Assembly: GCF_900120175.1 (NCBI RefSeq)
Contig: NZ_FQLF01000004.1
Coordinates: forward strand, 248,001 to 312,000
Reading direction: 5' to 3'
DNA: 64,000 nucleotides
Origin: Oceanicoccus sp. KOV_DT_Chl
GTDB taxonomy: Bacteria > Pseudomonadota > Gammaproteobacteria > Pseudomonadales > Dasaniaceae
The notes below the pieces were generated by a model. That model had not been told where the DNA came from. It ran no database searches and saw only the letters and a list, made by a program, of their open reading frames with translations. Positions 1 to 8,709 of the stretch are shown here, piece by piece. Numbering within the stretch: position 1 is the first letter of the stretch; every line of letters starts with the position of its first letter. Made by a program: the position numbers and the translations under genes.

Positions 1-3000
1 ATCACTCGCCATTAATTTTGCTTGCTCGGTCCAGATGGTGCCTGTTCTAGTAAATACATAAGCAGCACCACCATTGTAAGCAGCCTCATCTTCCAGATAG
101 GCACCAATTAAAATGGTATCTCCTTTAATTGCCACACTCGCGCCAAAACGATCTGAGCCCTGAGCGTCACTTGCAAACAGTTTTGCCTGTTGAACCCATA
201 TACTGCCATTGCGCACAAATACATAGGCAGCACCTGCACCTGAGGCAATAGTACCGTCACCACTATGCCCTATCACGGCAGTGGCCCCTGAAACAGCCAA
301 CACTGAGCCAAAGCCCCCAGCCGTTACCGCATCATTGGCAAAAAATTTATCCTCTAACGACCATTTGCCATCCACTAAACGGTAAGCATAGATAGCCCCT
401 GCTTTACTACCAGCATCATCACCATGTGCACCAACCAGCATCGTGTCACCATCGAGCGCAACTCGACTGTAGTAGTCATAAGCCTCACCTGGCTCTGGCA
501 GCAATTTTTGGAATGGGTTATCAGCATCGTCTAAAGGAGAGGTACCGGCCTGGACCTCTAAACCATCGGTAAAACCATCAAAATCGGTATCCCGGTTTTG
601 CGGGTCGGTCCCCTGATTATTGCTAGCGATATAATTCCAGGTTTTGGTCTCTACGTTATCCGGCAAACCATCAAAGTCTGTATCCGGAAGATGTGGGTTT
701 GATTTGCGAGCCTGCTCCTCCAGATTATTCAAACTATCCTGATCATTATCTAGTTGCGCATCGCCTACATAAAAGGGATTAAGGCCATTGGATATTTCAA
801 ATCCATCGAACAGCCCGTCGTCATCCGTATCCTTAAGCAAAGGATTAGTACCGGCTACAACCTCCTCTCCATCTGAAAGCCCATCATCGTCGGTATCAAA
901 ATTCTGAGCTTCAGTGCCAATATTTATTTCTGTTACATCATCTAGCCCGTCACCATCCGAATCTGCTAGTAATGGGTTTGTGCCATTTAACTGCTCTTCA
1001 ATATTAGTTAGGCCATCGCTATCCGGGTCCAGCTCTGCCTCCACGGCAAACAAAGGATTGAAGCCATAATTCAGTTCAAAGCCATCTAGCAATCCGTCAC
1101 TATCCATATCCTCAACTAGTGGGTTGGTACCACTATCATCACCCGAAATATAATCACCGGTATTAGTTTCGACGATATCTAACAAACCATCATTATCAGC
1201 ATCCAGATAAAACACATACATTGAGCCTGCCGAATTACCCGCATCATCATCACCAGAGGCACTGACAGCCAGCACTCCATTAGTTATTGCCACATTCCCA
1301 CCAAAATAATCATAACTGGATTGATCAAATGCAGGCAGCTTATGAAGCTCGGTCCAGGAGCCGTCATTCAAAGTGAATAGATAAACCGCACCGACATTAT
1401 TTTCTCCTTGTTGGCTAGCTCCCACTGCCAAATTTCTCCCTTGCAAACTGACGCTTTTGCCAAAGCTATCACCTGGTAATGCATCCGATGCCTCGAGTTT
1501 TTGGATGTACTGCCAAGAGCCAGCATTACGCGAATAAATATATACAGCACCGCGTCGCGTATAGTCGTCCTCCTTATACTTTGCAGGGACGCCTACAGCC
1601 AGCACATTGTTCTCTATTGCCAGGCTGGAACCAAAACCATCATCAGAGCGAGCATCATAAGCAATCAACTTTGCCTGCTGCTTCCAATGACCATGCTGCT
1701 GAGCAAAAATATAAACAGCACCAGCTCCGTTATAAACTTGCGCTGGAGTAGCGCCTTCATAATCATTGTAGTTAGTAGAGGCTGCCCCAACTACAATTGT
1801 TGAATTGTGGATAGCAACAACCTGACCAAAGTTTCCACTATATTCTGCATCAGAGGCTAACAGCTTTGTCTGCATCGACCAGCTGTTGCCATCCCTAGCA
1901 AAAACATAAACAGCTCCCGCCGAGGCATAACGATCATCCGCACCATAAGCACCAACAACAATTCGGTCGTCATCGATTGCAACGCTGTAACCAAAAAAGT
2001 CCCACTCTTCGCCATCAGGGGCAAACAACTTCTGTTGTTCAGACCACACGCCATCAACTTCAGTAAAAACATAGGCGACCCCAACTGCAAGCCCGTCAAC
2101 CTCCCCCTCTCTTGCCCCAACTACCAGCGTGCTTCCATCTATAGAAACACTGTAGCCAAACTCATCATCCCTATCGGCGTCACTCGCCGTCAGTTTTTGT
2201 GATTCAATCCATTTTCCTTGCTGATCACGCCTGAAAATATAAACAGCGCCTCCGTTATAAGCTGCATCATCATCTTCAGCGACACCTATAACAAGAGTGT
2301 TTTCATCAGCTGCCATTTTGCTACCAAAGCCGGTATTAGAAACCCCGTCGCCAGGTCTTATTTTATCAAGAGGGGCAGAGAGAATATTTAAAGGGTCCGT
2401 TGCAATCGCCACTTCCACATTATCATTGAATCCATCCCCGTCGGTATCGTTGGCATTTGGGTTTGTGCCTAATGCCTGCTCTTGCAAATCTGAAAGTTTG
2501 TCACCGTCAGTATCCATATCAACCAGCCCTGAAACCAGAGGATCAAAGCCATGCTGTGTTTCAAAACCATCCAATAAACCATCACCATCGGTATCCTGAA
2601 GTAATGGATCAGAACCTGTATTACCTTGATCAACATAAACACCCGTAGCTGTTTCAACGCCATCAGATAGTCCGTCGTTATCAGTATCTGGATCAATCGG
2701 ATTTGTTCCTAGGCTCAATTCGGAGTCATCGCTTACCCCATCCATGTCCGAATCAGTTAGCATGGGGCTGGTTCCCAAACCCTGCTCTTGGTAATTGTTC
2801 AAACCATCGCCATCAGCATCCAGCAATTCTTCACCGGCAGCCAGAGGATCAAACCCAGCAAGCACTTCAAACCCGTCTAACAGTCCATCACTATCTGAAT
2901 CATTTACGTGCGGGTTAGTGCCTGTATTTTCCTTGCTAATAAAGGTGCCGGTATGCGTTTCAACCCCGTCTGCTAAACCATCATTATCGGTATCTGCCAG

Positions 3001-4614
3001 CAGAGGGTTGGTTCCTGTTGCATTCGAATTGCTATAAAGGCCATCATTGGTCTCTTGTCCATCCAGCAATCCATCATAGTCCGAGTCGTCGTTTAAAGGG
3101 TCCGTGCCAATACTAAGTTCAACATTATCTGCAAGACCATCGCTGTCTGAATCAGCAGCTAAAGGGCTAGTCCCCAGCGTCTGTTCCTGCAAGTTAGACA
3201 ATGTATCTACATCACCATCGAGATTTTCCTCGCCAGATTGTAAGGGGTCAAAACCAAATGAGGCTTCAAATCCATCGAGCAGGCCGTCGTCATCAGTATC
3301 GGGTTTTATCGGGCTGGTACCGTGATCATTAAAGTTTAGATACATACCGGTGTTGGTTTCAACATGGTCAAGGAGCCCGTCATCATCATGATCAATATTA
3401 AGAAAGTAAGCTCCGCCGGCAGCATCTTCTAGCGGAGCATTTTTGAAGGGAGCACCAACAACAACAATGTTGTTAGATATTGCTACGGATTGTCCGAAAT
3501 CATCGAGGCTGTCACCGTCTACAGGTGATAATTGAAGCTGCTGTACCCAAGTATTTCCATTACGGACATAAACCGTAATTGAACGAGGAGTAATAGCACC
3601 TCCTGTCGCGCCAGCGACAATTCTATCGCCATCAATCGCTACAGAAGCCCCAAGCTCTATGGAAGTCTCTGTGCTTCCCATTTTAGCGCGCTGAATCCAG
3701 TTGTTGCTGGCGCCCTCTGTAAATATATAAACAGAACCAGAATTACTGGAAGGGTGATCATCTCGATAAGAACCGACAACGAGAGTGCCATTATCATAGG
3801 CTAGGCTCTTACCAAAATAATCAGAATATTGAGTATCTGAAGGAGCTAACTTATGCGATTGGATCCACTCCCCATCATGCTCAGCAAAAATATATACCGC
3901 ACTATATAAAGTGCTAGATGTGGAGGTACCTACAAATAGAATTGATTCGCCAACTGCTACGCTATGCCCAAACTTGGCTGCATGGTATGGATCTCCGGCA
4001 TGAAGCTTGGCGCTTTCTGTCCATTCCTCTCCTTCCCTGTTAAAAATATAAACAGCCCCACCGATACTGTCTCTGTCAGCACCAATAACTATCAAATCAC
4101 CGGATATTGTAACGCTTGCACCAAAATCATTATCTACCCCATCACTGGAGATCAATTTTGCTTGCTGTTTCCAATCATCATTCTCACGTACAAATACAAA
4201 CGCTGAACCATCGTCTTTATTCGGTACACCTACTACAATCGTATCGCCATCAATGGCAATAGCATCCCCAAATCTTGCATCACCCATGTCGTAAACAAAC
4301 AGCTCTGCCTGTTTAACAAGCTCACCAAATATCAGTTCATAGACATAAATTGCGCCGGCATTTATTCCGCCGGAATTATCGCCATTAGCTGCAACTACAA
4401 CGGTAGTACCATCTACGGCGACACTGGCACCAAAAAAATCCCTTGATTCAAGATCAGCATTTGAAATGTTACGTAGCGGGCTATCAAGGCTCGATACTGG
4501 AGAGTAACCTAACGACACCTCAAGTTCGTCGGAAAAGCCATCGCTATCAGTATCAACAGCGAAAGCATATCCGCAAATGACATAGAAGAAAGAAACTAAC
4601 AGGATTCTAGACAT
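1..4614 (-). CDS. Giant exported FG-GAP beta-propeller / thrombospondin-type-3 repeat protein (3' end beyond window)
   Basis: A single frame runs without a stop from an ATG at 4614 to the left edge, at least 1538 residues, so the C-terminus is missing. Residues 1-22 form a signal peptide ending in YAFA, followed at once by a DTDSDG calcium-binding motif. I count seven FG-GAP repeats (FGxSVAIxGDxIVVGA ... AVYIF ... W...AKL) at about residues 45-405. Next comes a block of ten or so DxDxDGLxDxxE motifs (about 405-740), then seven more FG-GAP repeats (about 740-1140), a second DxDxDG block (about 1140-1370), and at least three further FG-GAP repeats before the edge. FG-GAP repeats fold as seven-bladed propellers and the DxDxDG motifs bind calcium. 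A secreted or surface-attached, calcium-stiffened adhesion or matrix protein is inferred; no enzymatic domain is visible. Confidence 0.85.
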   Translation of the reverse strand, partial: MSRILLVSFFYVICGYAFAVDTDSDGFSDELEVSLGYSPVSSLDSPLRNISNADLESRDFFGASVAVDGTTVVVAANGDNSGGINAGAIYVYELIFGELVKQAELFVYDMGDARFGDAIAIDGDTIVVGVPNKDDGSAFVFVRENDDWKQQAKLISSDGVDNDFGASVTISGDLIVIGADRDSIGGAVYIFNREGEEWTESAKLHAGDPYHAAKFGHSVAVGESILFVGTSTSSTLYSAVYIFAEHDGEWIQSHKLAPSDTQYSDYFGKSLAYDNGTLVVGSYRDDHPSSNSGSVYIFTEGASNNWIQRAKMGSTETSIELGASVAIDGDRIVAGATGGAITPRSITVYVRNGNTWVQQLQLSPVDGDSLDDFGQSVAISNNIVVVGAPFKNAPLEDAAGGAYFLNIDHDDDGLLDHVETNTGMYLNFNDHGTSPIKPDTDDDGLLDGFEASFGFDPLQSGEENLDGDVDTLSNLQEQTLGTSPLAADSDSDGLADNVELSIGTDPLNDDSDYDGLLDGQETNDGLYSNSNATGTNPLLADTDNDGLADGVETHTGTFISKENTGTNPHVNDSDSDGLLDGFEVLAGFDPLAAGEELLDADGDGLNNYQEQGLGTSPMLTDSDMDGVSDDSELSLGTNPIDPDTDNDGLSDGVETATGVYVDQGNTGSDPLLQDTDGDGLLDGFETQHGFDPLVSGLVDMDTDGDKLSDLQEQALGTNPNANDTDGDGFNDNVEVAIATDPLNILSAPLDKIRPGDGVSNTGFGSKMAADENTLVIGVAEDDDAAYNGGAVYIFRRDQQGKWIESQKLTASDADRDDEFGYSVSIDGSTLVVGAREGEVDGLAVGVAYVFTEVDGVWSEQQKLFAPDGEEWDFFGYSVAIDDDRIVVGAYGADDRYASAGAVYVFARDGNSWSMQTKLLASDAEYSGNFGQVVAIHNSTIVVGAASTNYNDYEGATPAQVYNGAGAVYIFAQQHGHWKQQAKLIAYDARSDDGFGSSLAIENNVLAVGVPAKYKEDDYTRRGAVYIYSRNAGSWQYIQKLEASDALPGDSFGKSVSLQGRNLAVGASQQGENNVGAVYLFTLNDGSWTELHKLPAFDQSSYDYFGGNVAITNGVLAVSASGDDDAGNSAGSMYVFYLDADNDGLLDIVETNTGDYISGDDSGTNPLVEDMDSDGLLDGFELNYGFNPLFAVEAELDPDSDGLTNIEEQLNGTNPLLADSDGDGLDDVTEINIGTEAQNFDTDDDGLSDGEEVVAGTNPLLKDTDDDGLFDGFEISNGLNPFYVGDAQLDNDQDSLNNLEEQARKSNPHLPDTDFDGLPDNVETKTWNYIASNNQGTDPQNRDTDFDGFTDGLEVQAGTSPLDDADNPFQKLLPEPGEAYDYYSRVALDGDTMLVGAHGDDAGSKAGAIYAYRLVDGKWSLEDKFFANDAVTAGGFGSVLAVSGATAVIGHSGDGTIASGAGAAYVFVRNGSIWVQQAKLFASDAQGSDRFGASVAIKGDTILIGAYLEDEAAYNGGAAYVFTRTGTIWTEQAKLMASD

Positions 4615-4994
4615 ACCTACCAACCACTCCATTTTATTATTGTAGAAAGCAGAGTGATTTTCAGTGAACAGAAAAAATCACCACAATCTATCGGTAGTTA
4701 TAACGGCCAATACTATAGAAATAGAGATTTAAATAAAGTTAAATAATGCCTTTCTATATAAATTATTATAAATAAATCATGAAGTTAGTCATCAATCGAT
4801 GAGCCACCCTGAATCCACATAATTATAGGAATTAACTGGGAAAGCAATGGCTCTGAACCCTTTAATTTTACTGACTATTGGTGCAAATAGTGGTTTTGGC
4901 ATATAAAAGCACAGAGAGTAATGACACCTTTCTGAAAACGGCTTACAAGCCCTATTGAACGCTAATAAGTAAACATTTCCCCGTGTAGATAGTT
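4615..4994. other. Intergenic, AT-rich; leader region of the propeller gene
   Basis: This is the upstream region of the large propeller gene and is rich in A and T, especially around 4690-4790. A 70-codon open frame (4792-5004, minus, GTG start) lies here, but it has no recognisable domain and no clear ribosome-binding site, so I do not call it. I see no convincing terminator or operator. Confidence 0.5.
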
Positions 4995-5420
4995 TTAAAT
5001 CCACTCATTCAAAAAAACGATAGAAACATAACGAGCCGTTTTTCCTACCGCAACAAGCACGATAAACAGCCATAACCGGACTCGCATAATGCCAGCAACT
5101 ACGGTGAGTGCATCGCCACCTATTGGCAACCAGGCTAACAATAGCGTCCAGAAGCCATAACGATTAAACCAATGTTGAGCTTTTACGACCTGATCGGGCT
5201 TGAAGTAGAACCAACGTCTATGTTGAAAGTGCAGGATAAAGCGCCCCAGATACCAGTTAACAACGGCGCCTAATGTGTTGCCAACACTGGCAACTAACAC
5301 TAATGCCACCGGTTCATACTCAGCTCTTAACAGCGCAAAAAGCACCACTTCTGAATAAAAAGGCAATATCGTTGCTGCAAGAAATGCACTAAAAAACAGG
5401 ACAAGATAAGAAGTCAGCAT
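4995..5420 (-). CDS. YqaA/DedA-like small membrane protein (VTT domain)
   Basis: The product is 141 residues from the ATG at 5420, which lies one base after the TAA of the amidotransferase gene. An upstream in-frame start would place 27 non-hydrophobic residues ahead of the first membrane segment, so I reject it. Hydrophobic segments lie near residues 5-30, 36-55 and 88-135. The central FYSEVVL and GNTLGAVVNWYLG stretches are typical of the YqaA branch of the DedA/SNARE-associated family. Other members of that superfamily act in lipid scrambling or membrane homeostasis, but YqaA itself has no assigned role. The spacing suggests co-transcription with the amidotransferase and amidoligase. Confidence 0.8.
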   Translation of the reverse strand: MLTSYLVLFFSAFLAATILPFYSEVVLFALLRAEYEPVALVLVASVGNTLGAVVNWYLGRFILHFQHRRWFYFKPDQVVKAQHWFNRYGFWTLLLAWLPIGGDALTVVAGIMRVRLWLFIVLVAVGKTARYVSIVFLNEWI

Positions 5421-5421
5421 T

Positions 5422-6081
5422 TTATTGTTTAACCAGCCAACGAAATAATGCCATCTGTGCAGGTAGATAAAATAAATATTCCGGATGCCATTGAACACCA
5501 ATGACAGGGCGATCTTGTGATGATTGCATTGCTTGGACTATGCCGTCGAGGTCTCGCCCTACTACCCTCAAGCTCTCGGCATGTTCGGCTACTGCCTGGC
5601 TATGCAAGCTATTCACCCGCAGTTTATTTTTACCGCAGATTTTTGCCAATAGACAATTTGGTTCAAGCTTAACCTGTTTTGTGGGTAGTAAGCCTGGCCG
5701 ATTATAGGTGAGCTTGCGCAGCAAACGAATATCCTGGTGAAGTGTGCCACCCATAACGACATTGATGAGTTGTGCTCCACGGCAAATACCTAACAGGGGG
5801 ATATTCTGATCCAATGCTTTTTTAATCCAGCGAATTTCCAATAGATCCCGATCCGGGTCTGACTTCACCGTGGGGGCCATTTCAAGACCATAATGGATGG
5901 GCGAAATATCGTCACCACCACCAATAATTAAAGCGCTTATATCTTCAGTTTCAGGGTGGTGCTTTAAGCTGATTCTCACCGCTTTTGCTCCTGACAAAAA
6001 CAAAGCAACGCGGGTACAAATCCAGCTGGGAGACAGTCTGCGACTGTTTCCCGTTACACCCACCCGTGGTCTTTCAGCCAT
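5422..6081 (-). CDS. Class I glutamine amidotransferase, gamma-glutamyl-GABA hydrolase-like (peptidase C26)
   Basis: The product is 219 residues and covers the whole domain. It carries the nucleophile elbow GICRGAQ with Cys100, and the His199/Glu201 pair in QWHPE. Family members (PuuD type) hydrolyse gamma-glutamyl amide bonds or act as amidotransferase domains. The start is taken at the internal ATG (MAERPRV); a start seven codons upstream is possible. Either way the gene overlaps the 3' end of the amidoligase gene by tens of bases, which suggests translational coupling. Paired with an amidoligase, it may remove or remodel the gamma-glutamyl-type bond its neighbour makes, but that is inference. 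Confidence 0.85.
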   Translation of the reverse strand: MAERPRVGVTGNSRRLSPSWICTRVALFLSGAKAVRISLKHHPETEDISALIIGGGDDISPIHYGLEMAPTVKSDPDRDLLEIRWIKKALDQNIPLLGICRGAQLINVVMGGTLHQDIRLLRKLTYNRPGLLPTKQVKLEPNCLLAKICGKNKLRVNSLHSQAVAEHAESLRVVGRDLDGIVQAMQSSQDRPVIGVQWHPEYLFYLPAQMALFRWLVKQ

Positions 6082-7020
6082 GCATCCACTCTCTCGACCC
6101 ATAAATTACGATCTACACCTAATATTATTCGCTCCGAATTCACAAACAGCTGGCACAGTTCATTGAGCGCTTCACCACTATTGGCAACCTCCTCCACCAC
6201 CGCCCATAGATTCCAGGGTTGAGCCAGGCTCCAGTTGTCCTTATCAATTTCGCAATTTGGCAGGCGATAATGAAAGGTGGGGCGAGCTTTAATCCTTGGA
6301 TCATCAATAACATTTTTAACTCGATCAGAATCGATCTCGGCAAACATCGGCAGCATGTCCAAGGCACGATTTCGGGTAGGATTTGCTTGTAGATAGCTAT
6401 CAATAATATTGTCGATAGAAGGCGCTTTTGCCGCTGCTACCTCAAGCAGATAGGCATCGGGATATAGATCTATATAGGGTGTCAGTCGACGAGAGATATT
6501 TACGTCATGGGCTTGAACCAGCCACCATTGCAACATTGCAAAGGCTTTAATGTAAGCATTGATGTGGTGAGCATCGAGGCTCGCAATTTCGGCATTGATG
6601 TGAACGCCAAATGCAGCGACAAGGGAATTATCAGTACCCTGTGCACCCGCCTGTCGCAAACCTTGCACTAAAGGTTCAAGTATGCTGAGTTGGTTGATGT
6701 CGATGGGGGCAAACAACCTCAATGGGCACCAGCAATGTTGCGGCTTTACTCAACAAGTCCAGATGCGGTTTAGTATCGGCATGCAGTCTTGCTTCACGTT
6801 TAAGATAACTCCAATCAACCTCTACTTTAAACTCACCGTAACGACTACTAATCAATGTTTCTGCAACTGTCTGCGTTTTCACCGTGCCAGAAACGGCAGA
6901 CAGTATCACCTCTACCGACTGCTCGAGATTAAGGCCGGTAAATTCCAGCTCAAAGCCTACACGACGGAGTTTGCCTTTAGCGGTGTTTAAGGTTGCGGGC
7001 TGTTTGTATTGAATAGTAAT
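6054..7020 (-). CDS. Predicted amidoligase (Amidoligase_2 family), frame broken once
   Basis: Two frames join into about 321 residues. The N-terminal part has VGFELEFTGL followed by a FKVEVD strand, and then IEVVCP leads into the shifted frame with DINQLSILEPLVQGLR, AFGVHINAE and a long helical C-terminus. These are the hallmarks of the Amidoligase_2 (COOH-NH2 ligase) family, ATP-dependent enzymes related to glutamine synthetase folds. The break lies in five Gs at 6705-6709. Losing one base, or gaining two (which restores the family-like PP), repairs it. The N-terminus is unclear: no ATG, GTG or TTG lies between the in-frame stop near 7061 and the conserved region. An ATT at 7020, eight bases after GGAAA, is the best candidate, unless another base error hides the start. 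Confidence 0.7.
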
Positions 7021-7232
7021 GACCGTATTTCCGATTGATGTCGCTAGTCTAACAAAAAATTATGGGTAAATCTTATGGGCTTGGATAAGAGAGTCGCTTG
7101 GGTGGATGTGATTAATAATTTTTGAGAACGCTACTCAAATACAATAATCTGTAAACTAAAAATGTAGCTTTATATCTTGGGCTGCGCTAAAAACCTAGCC
7201 CATGAAGACCATGATTGAATCAGGAGCCTGCA

Positions 7233-7419
7233 ATGCGCTCCATGCCGATATGGTTGTGCGGTTTGGCTGATGGTATTGACCACAGTGACTTTGGCTAAGA
7301 AAATCAGTCCGGTCAATTTTGTGATCACCAATGCCCAATGCGAAATTAAAGAGGGCGCCCTTTTAATTAAGGCTACTTGTCACAATCCACGAGACAATTC
7401 GCATCAGTTGCTGCATTAA
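7233..7419 (+). CDS. Possible small secreted protein (about 61 aa), one frameshift
   Basis: An AGGAG at 7222-7226 precedes an ATG at 7233. The first frame gives MRSMPIWLCG. If one T of the run at 7262-7264 is removed, it continues as a hydrophobic signal peptide ending in LAKK, then KISPVNFVITNAQCEI, a second Cys, and a stop at 7419. The last 47 bases overlap the 3' end of the convergent lipoprotein gene. No family is recognised. It rests on the ribosome-binding site, the signal peptide and amphipathic composition only. The need for an indel makes it tentative, although this window has many such indels. Confidence 0.3.
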
Positions 7420-7927
7420 CAACTTCTTGAGTTGCTCCAGGGGACCAAGTCGGTTGACACCCAGCGATAACGCCTGAGATTCGATAGGCACGACACTCTG
7501 CCTCGTACGCTGCCATACAATCGTTCACCTCGGCTGACAATTCGGAGCGAGTTTTCAAACCGAAAGTATCAATGCCTCCGCATTCACTGGGATTGGGTTT
7601 GTTGGTGTCAACGGCATTACAGACTGACTTTTCCAGACAAACCTGTTTGGCTGCGTGGTCCTCTTTAATACAGTCGGGTACTGTTACAGGACAAGCACTA
7701 GTGCTTTGAACTGTCTGTCCGTTTACGACCTCTGGGAAGGTTCGCTCGCACTTGACTGACCCGCCTAAAACGTTCTTGTAGCGGTGGGCTGTACAATTCA
7801 GAAATTTGTAGGAAGTCGGACTGAAATCGTCTTTTTCCATACGCTGCTCACCGCCATCATCCGCTCGCTTCTCTCCGCACGCAGTAATTAGCAACAACAT
7901 TAGTAATGAGACCACAATGTATTGCAT
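7373..7927 (-). CDS. Cysteine-rich lipoprotein, unknown function
   Basis: The product is about 184 residues from the ATG at 7927, which has AGGAGA seven bases upstream. Longer starts lack a Shine-Dalgarno and would put a polar tail before the signal peptide. Residues 1-17 form a lipoprotein signal with lipobox LITAC. The mature part holds twelve further cysteines, an even number that suggests several disulfides in the periplasm or outer membrane. I do not recognise the family. The gene stands alone between the amidoligase group and the repeat region. Confidence 0.7.
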   Translation of the reverse strand: MQYIVVSLLMLLLITACGEKRADDGGEQRMEKDDFSPTSYKFLNCTAHRYKNVLGGSVKCERTFPEVVNGQTVQSTSACPVTVPDCIKEDHAAKQVCLEKSVCNAVDTNKPNPSECGGIDTFGLKTRSELSAEVNDCMAAYEAECRAYRISGVIAGCQPTWSPGATQEVVNAATDANCLVDCDK

Positions 7928-8290
7928 CTTCTTATCTCCTATAGTCGCCATGGTGAGACCTCCACTCAATTCATTTTTAACGGGTGAAATAAAGCTTAGT
8001 ATAGGAGGCAAAAAATGATAGGTGCGACAGAATAGACAGTACGCAAGAGCAACACGGGGCGTTTATAAATTGGTCTATTGACTTAAGCATTACTCAGGTC
8101 AGCCTACCCACAAGCTAATTATTTAAATTGGTAGAATGCTGTGCCCCAATTAATATTATGCCTTAACTTTAATTAGTATCTTATTGATAATAAAACATAA
8201 AACCTGATGAATTTATCATGATGTTTATAGCCTCAACTGGCCTGCAACGCTGTCTTGTAATAAAGGGGGCGGAGGGATTTTTTTATCAGA

Positions 8291-8317
8291 AATTAAAGGG
8301 GTCAGAGCCCTTTAATT
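8291..8317 (+). repeat. REP-like palindrome, copy 1
   Basis: Inverted arms AATTAAAGGG and CCCTTTAATT match perfectly over 10 bp around the loop GTCAGAG. This is the most complete of several copies within 330 bp. The arm supplies the TAA that ends the PfpI remnant read on the minus strand. Confidence 0.85.
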
Positions 8318-8458
8318 AGTCAACTGGGCCAGTTCCTCTGCGGTCCGTAGCTTATTTTTATGTGTTTTCACCTGATTGAGCGCATTTATTAGCGCTTCAG
8401 CAACGGCAGAGGCAGGATTCTGTCCGGTAATAATTAAACCGTCTACAATAGCGCAATT
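8312..8458 (-). pseudogene. C-terminal remnant of a DJ-1/PfpI-family protein
   Basis: On the minus strand this stretch encodes CAIVDGLIITGQNPASAVAE followed by a helical tail and a TAA inside repeat copy 1. The DGxxITGQNPAS segment is the conserved C-terminal strand-turn-helix of DJ-1/PfpI (class I amidotransferase-like) proteins. The nucleophile-bearing first three quarters are absent; upstream the frame runs straight into partial repeat copies. It is therefore a gene fragment, not a functional gene. Confidence 0.6.
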
Positions 8459-8507
8459 AAAGGAGTCAGCAATTAAAGGCAATTAAAGGAGTCAGAGCCC
8501 TTTAATT
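8455..8507 (+). repeat. REP-like palindrome, copy 2, with two partial copies
   Basis: A left half-copy (AATTAAAGGAGTCAGC, 8455-8470) is followed by a 10-base arm (8471-8480) and a near-complete palindrome (8481-8507, arms AATTAAAGGA and CCCTTTAATT, loop GTCAGAG). The tandem partial copies point to slippage or recombination between repeats. Confidence 0.8.
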
Positions 8508-8580
8508 CAAGCCCTCTATTGCAGAGACGTTCGCTATCCACGAGTGTTCCATCATTATCAAATAAGATAAAACTATTCAT
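8473..8580 (-). pseudogene. N-terminal fragment of a HAD-family phosphatase running into the repeat
   Basis: An ATG at 8580 with AAGGA just upstream opens MNSFILFDNDGTLVDSE, the catalytic motif I (DxDGT) of haloacid-dehalogenase phosphatases. After about 24 codons the frame enters the REP-like repeat and stops at 8473, after about 35 codons. A real HAD enzyme needs some 200 residues, so this is a 5' stump that kept its ribosome-binding site. It may still be translated as a short peptide. Confidence 0.65.
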
Positions 8581-8590
8581 CTGTCCTTCG

Positions 8591-8618
8591 AATAAAAAGG
8601 GCTCTGACCCCTTTAATT
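8591..8618 (-). repeat. REP-like palindrome, copy 3 (inverted orientation)
   Basis: This copy reads GGGCTCTGACCCC between AT-rich arms and is inverted relative to copies 1 and 2. It lies immediately upstream of the HAD stump's ribosome-binding site. Together the three copies bracket two gene fragments. One arm has a mismatch (TAAAAA in place of TTAAA). Confidence 0.8.
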
Positions 8619-8709
8619 TAAATGCACACCGTTATCGCTTGAACCTATAGCGCTGGTGTTACCCAAAAGTCTCTAGCCCTTTTCTTCATAAAGCACGCAA
8701 TGGATTGCA

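Noticed and set aside
2297-3325. Several plus-strand frames inside the propeller gene
   Set aside because: They arise from the repetitive DxDxDG codons on the other strand. The minus-strand frame is continuous and matches known repeats.
4792-5004. A 70-codon minus-strand frame before the propeller gene
   Set aside because: GTG start without a clear Shine-Dalgarno, no domain, and it overlaps the end of the yqaA-like gene.
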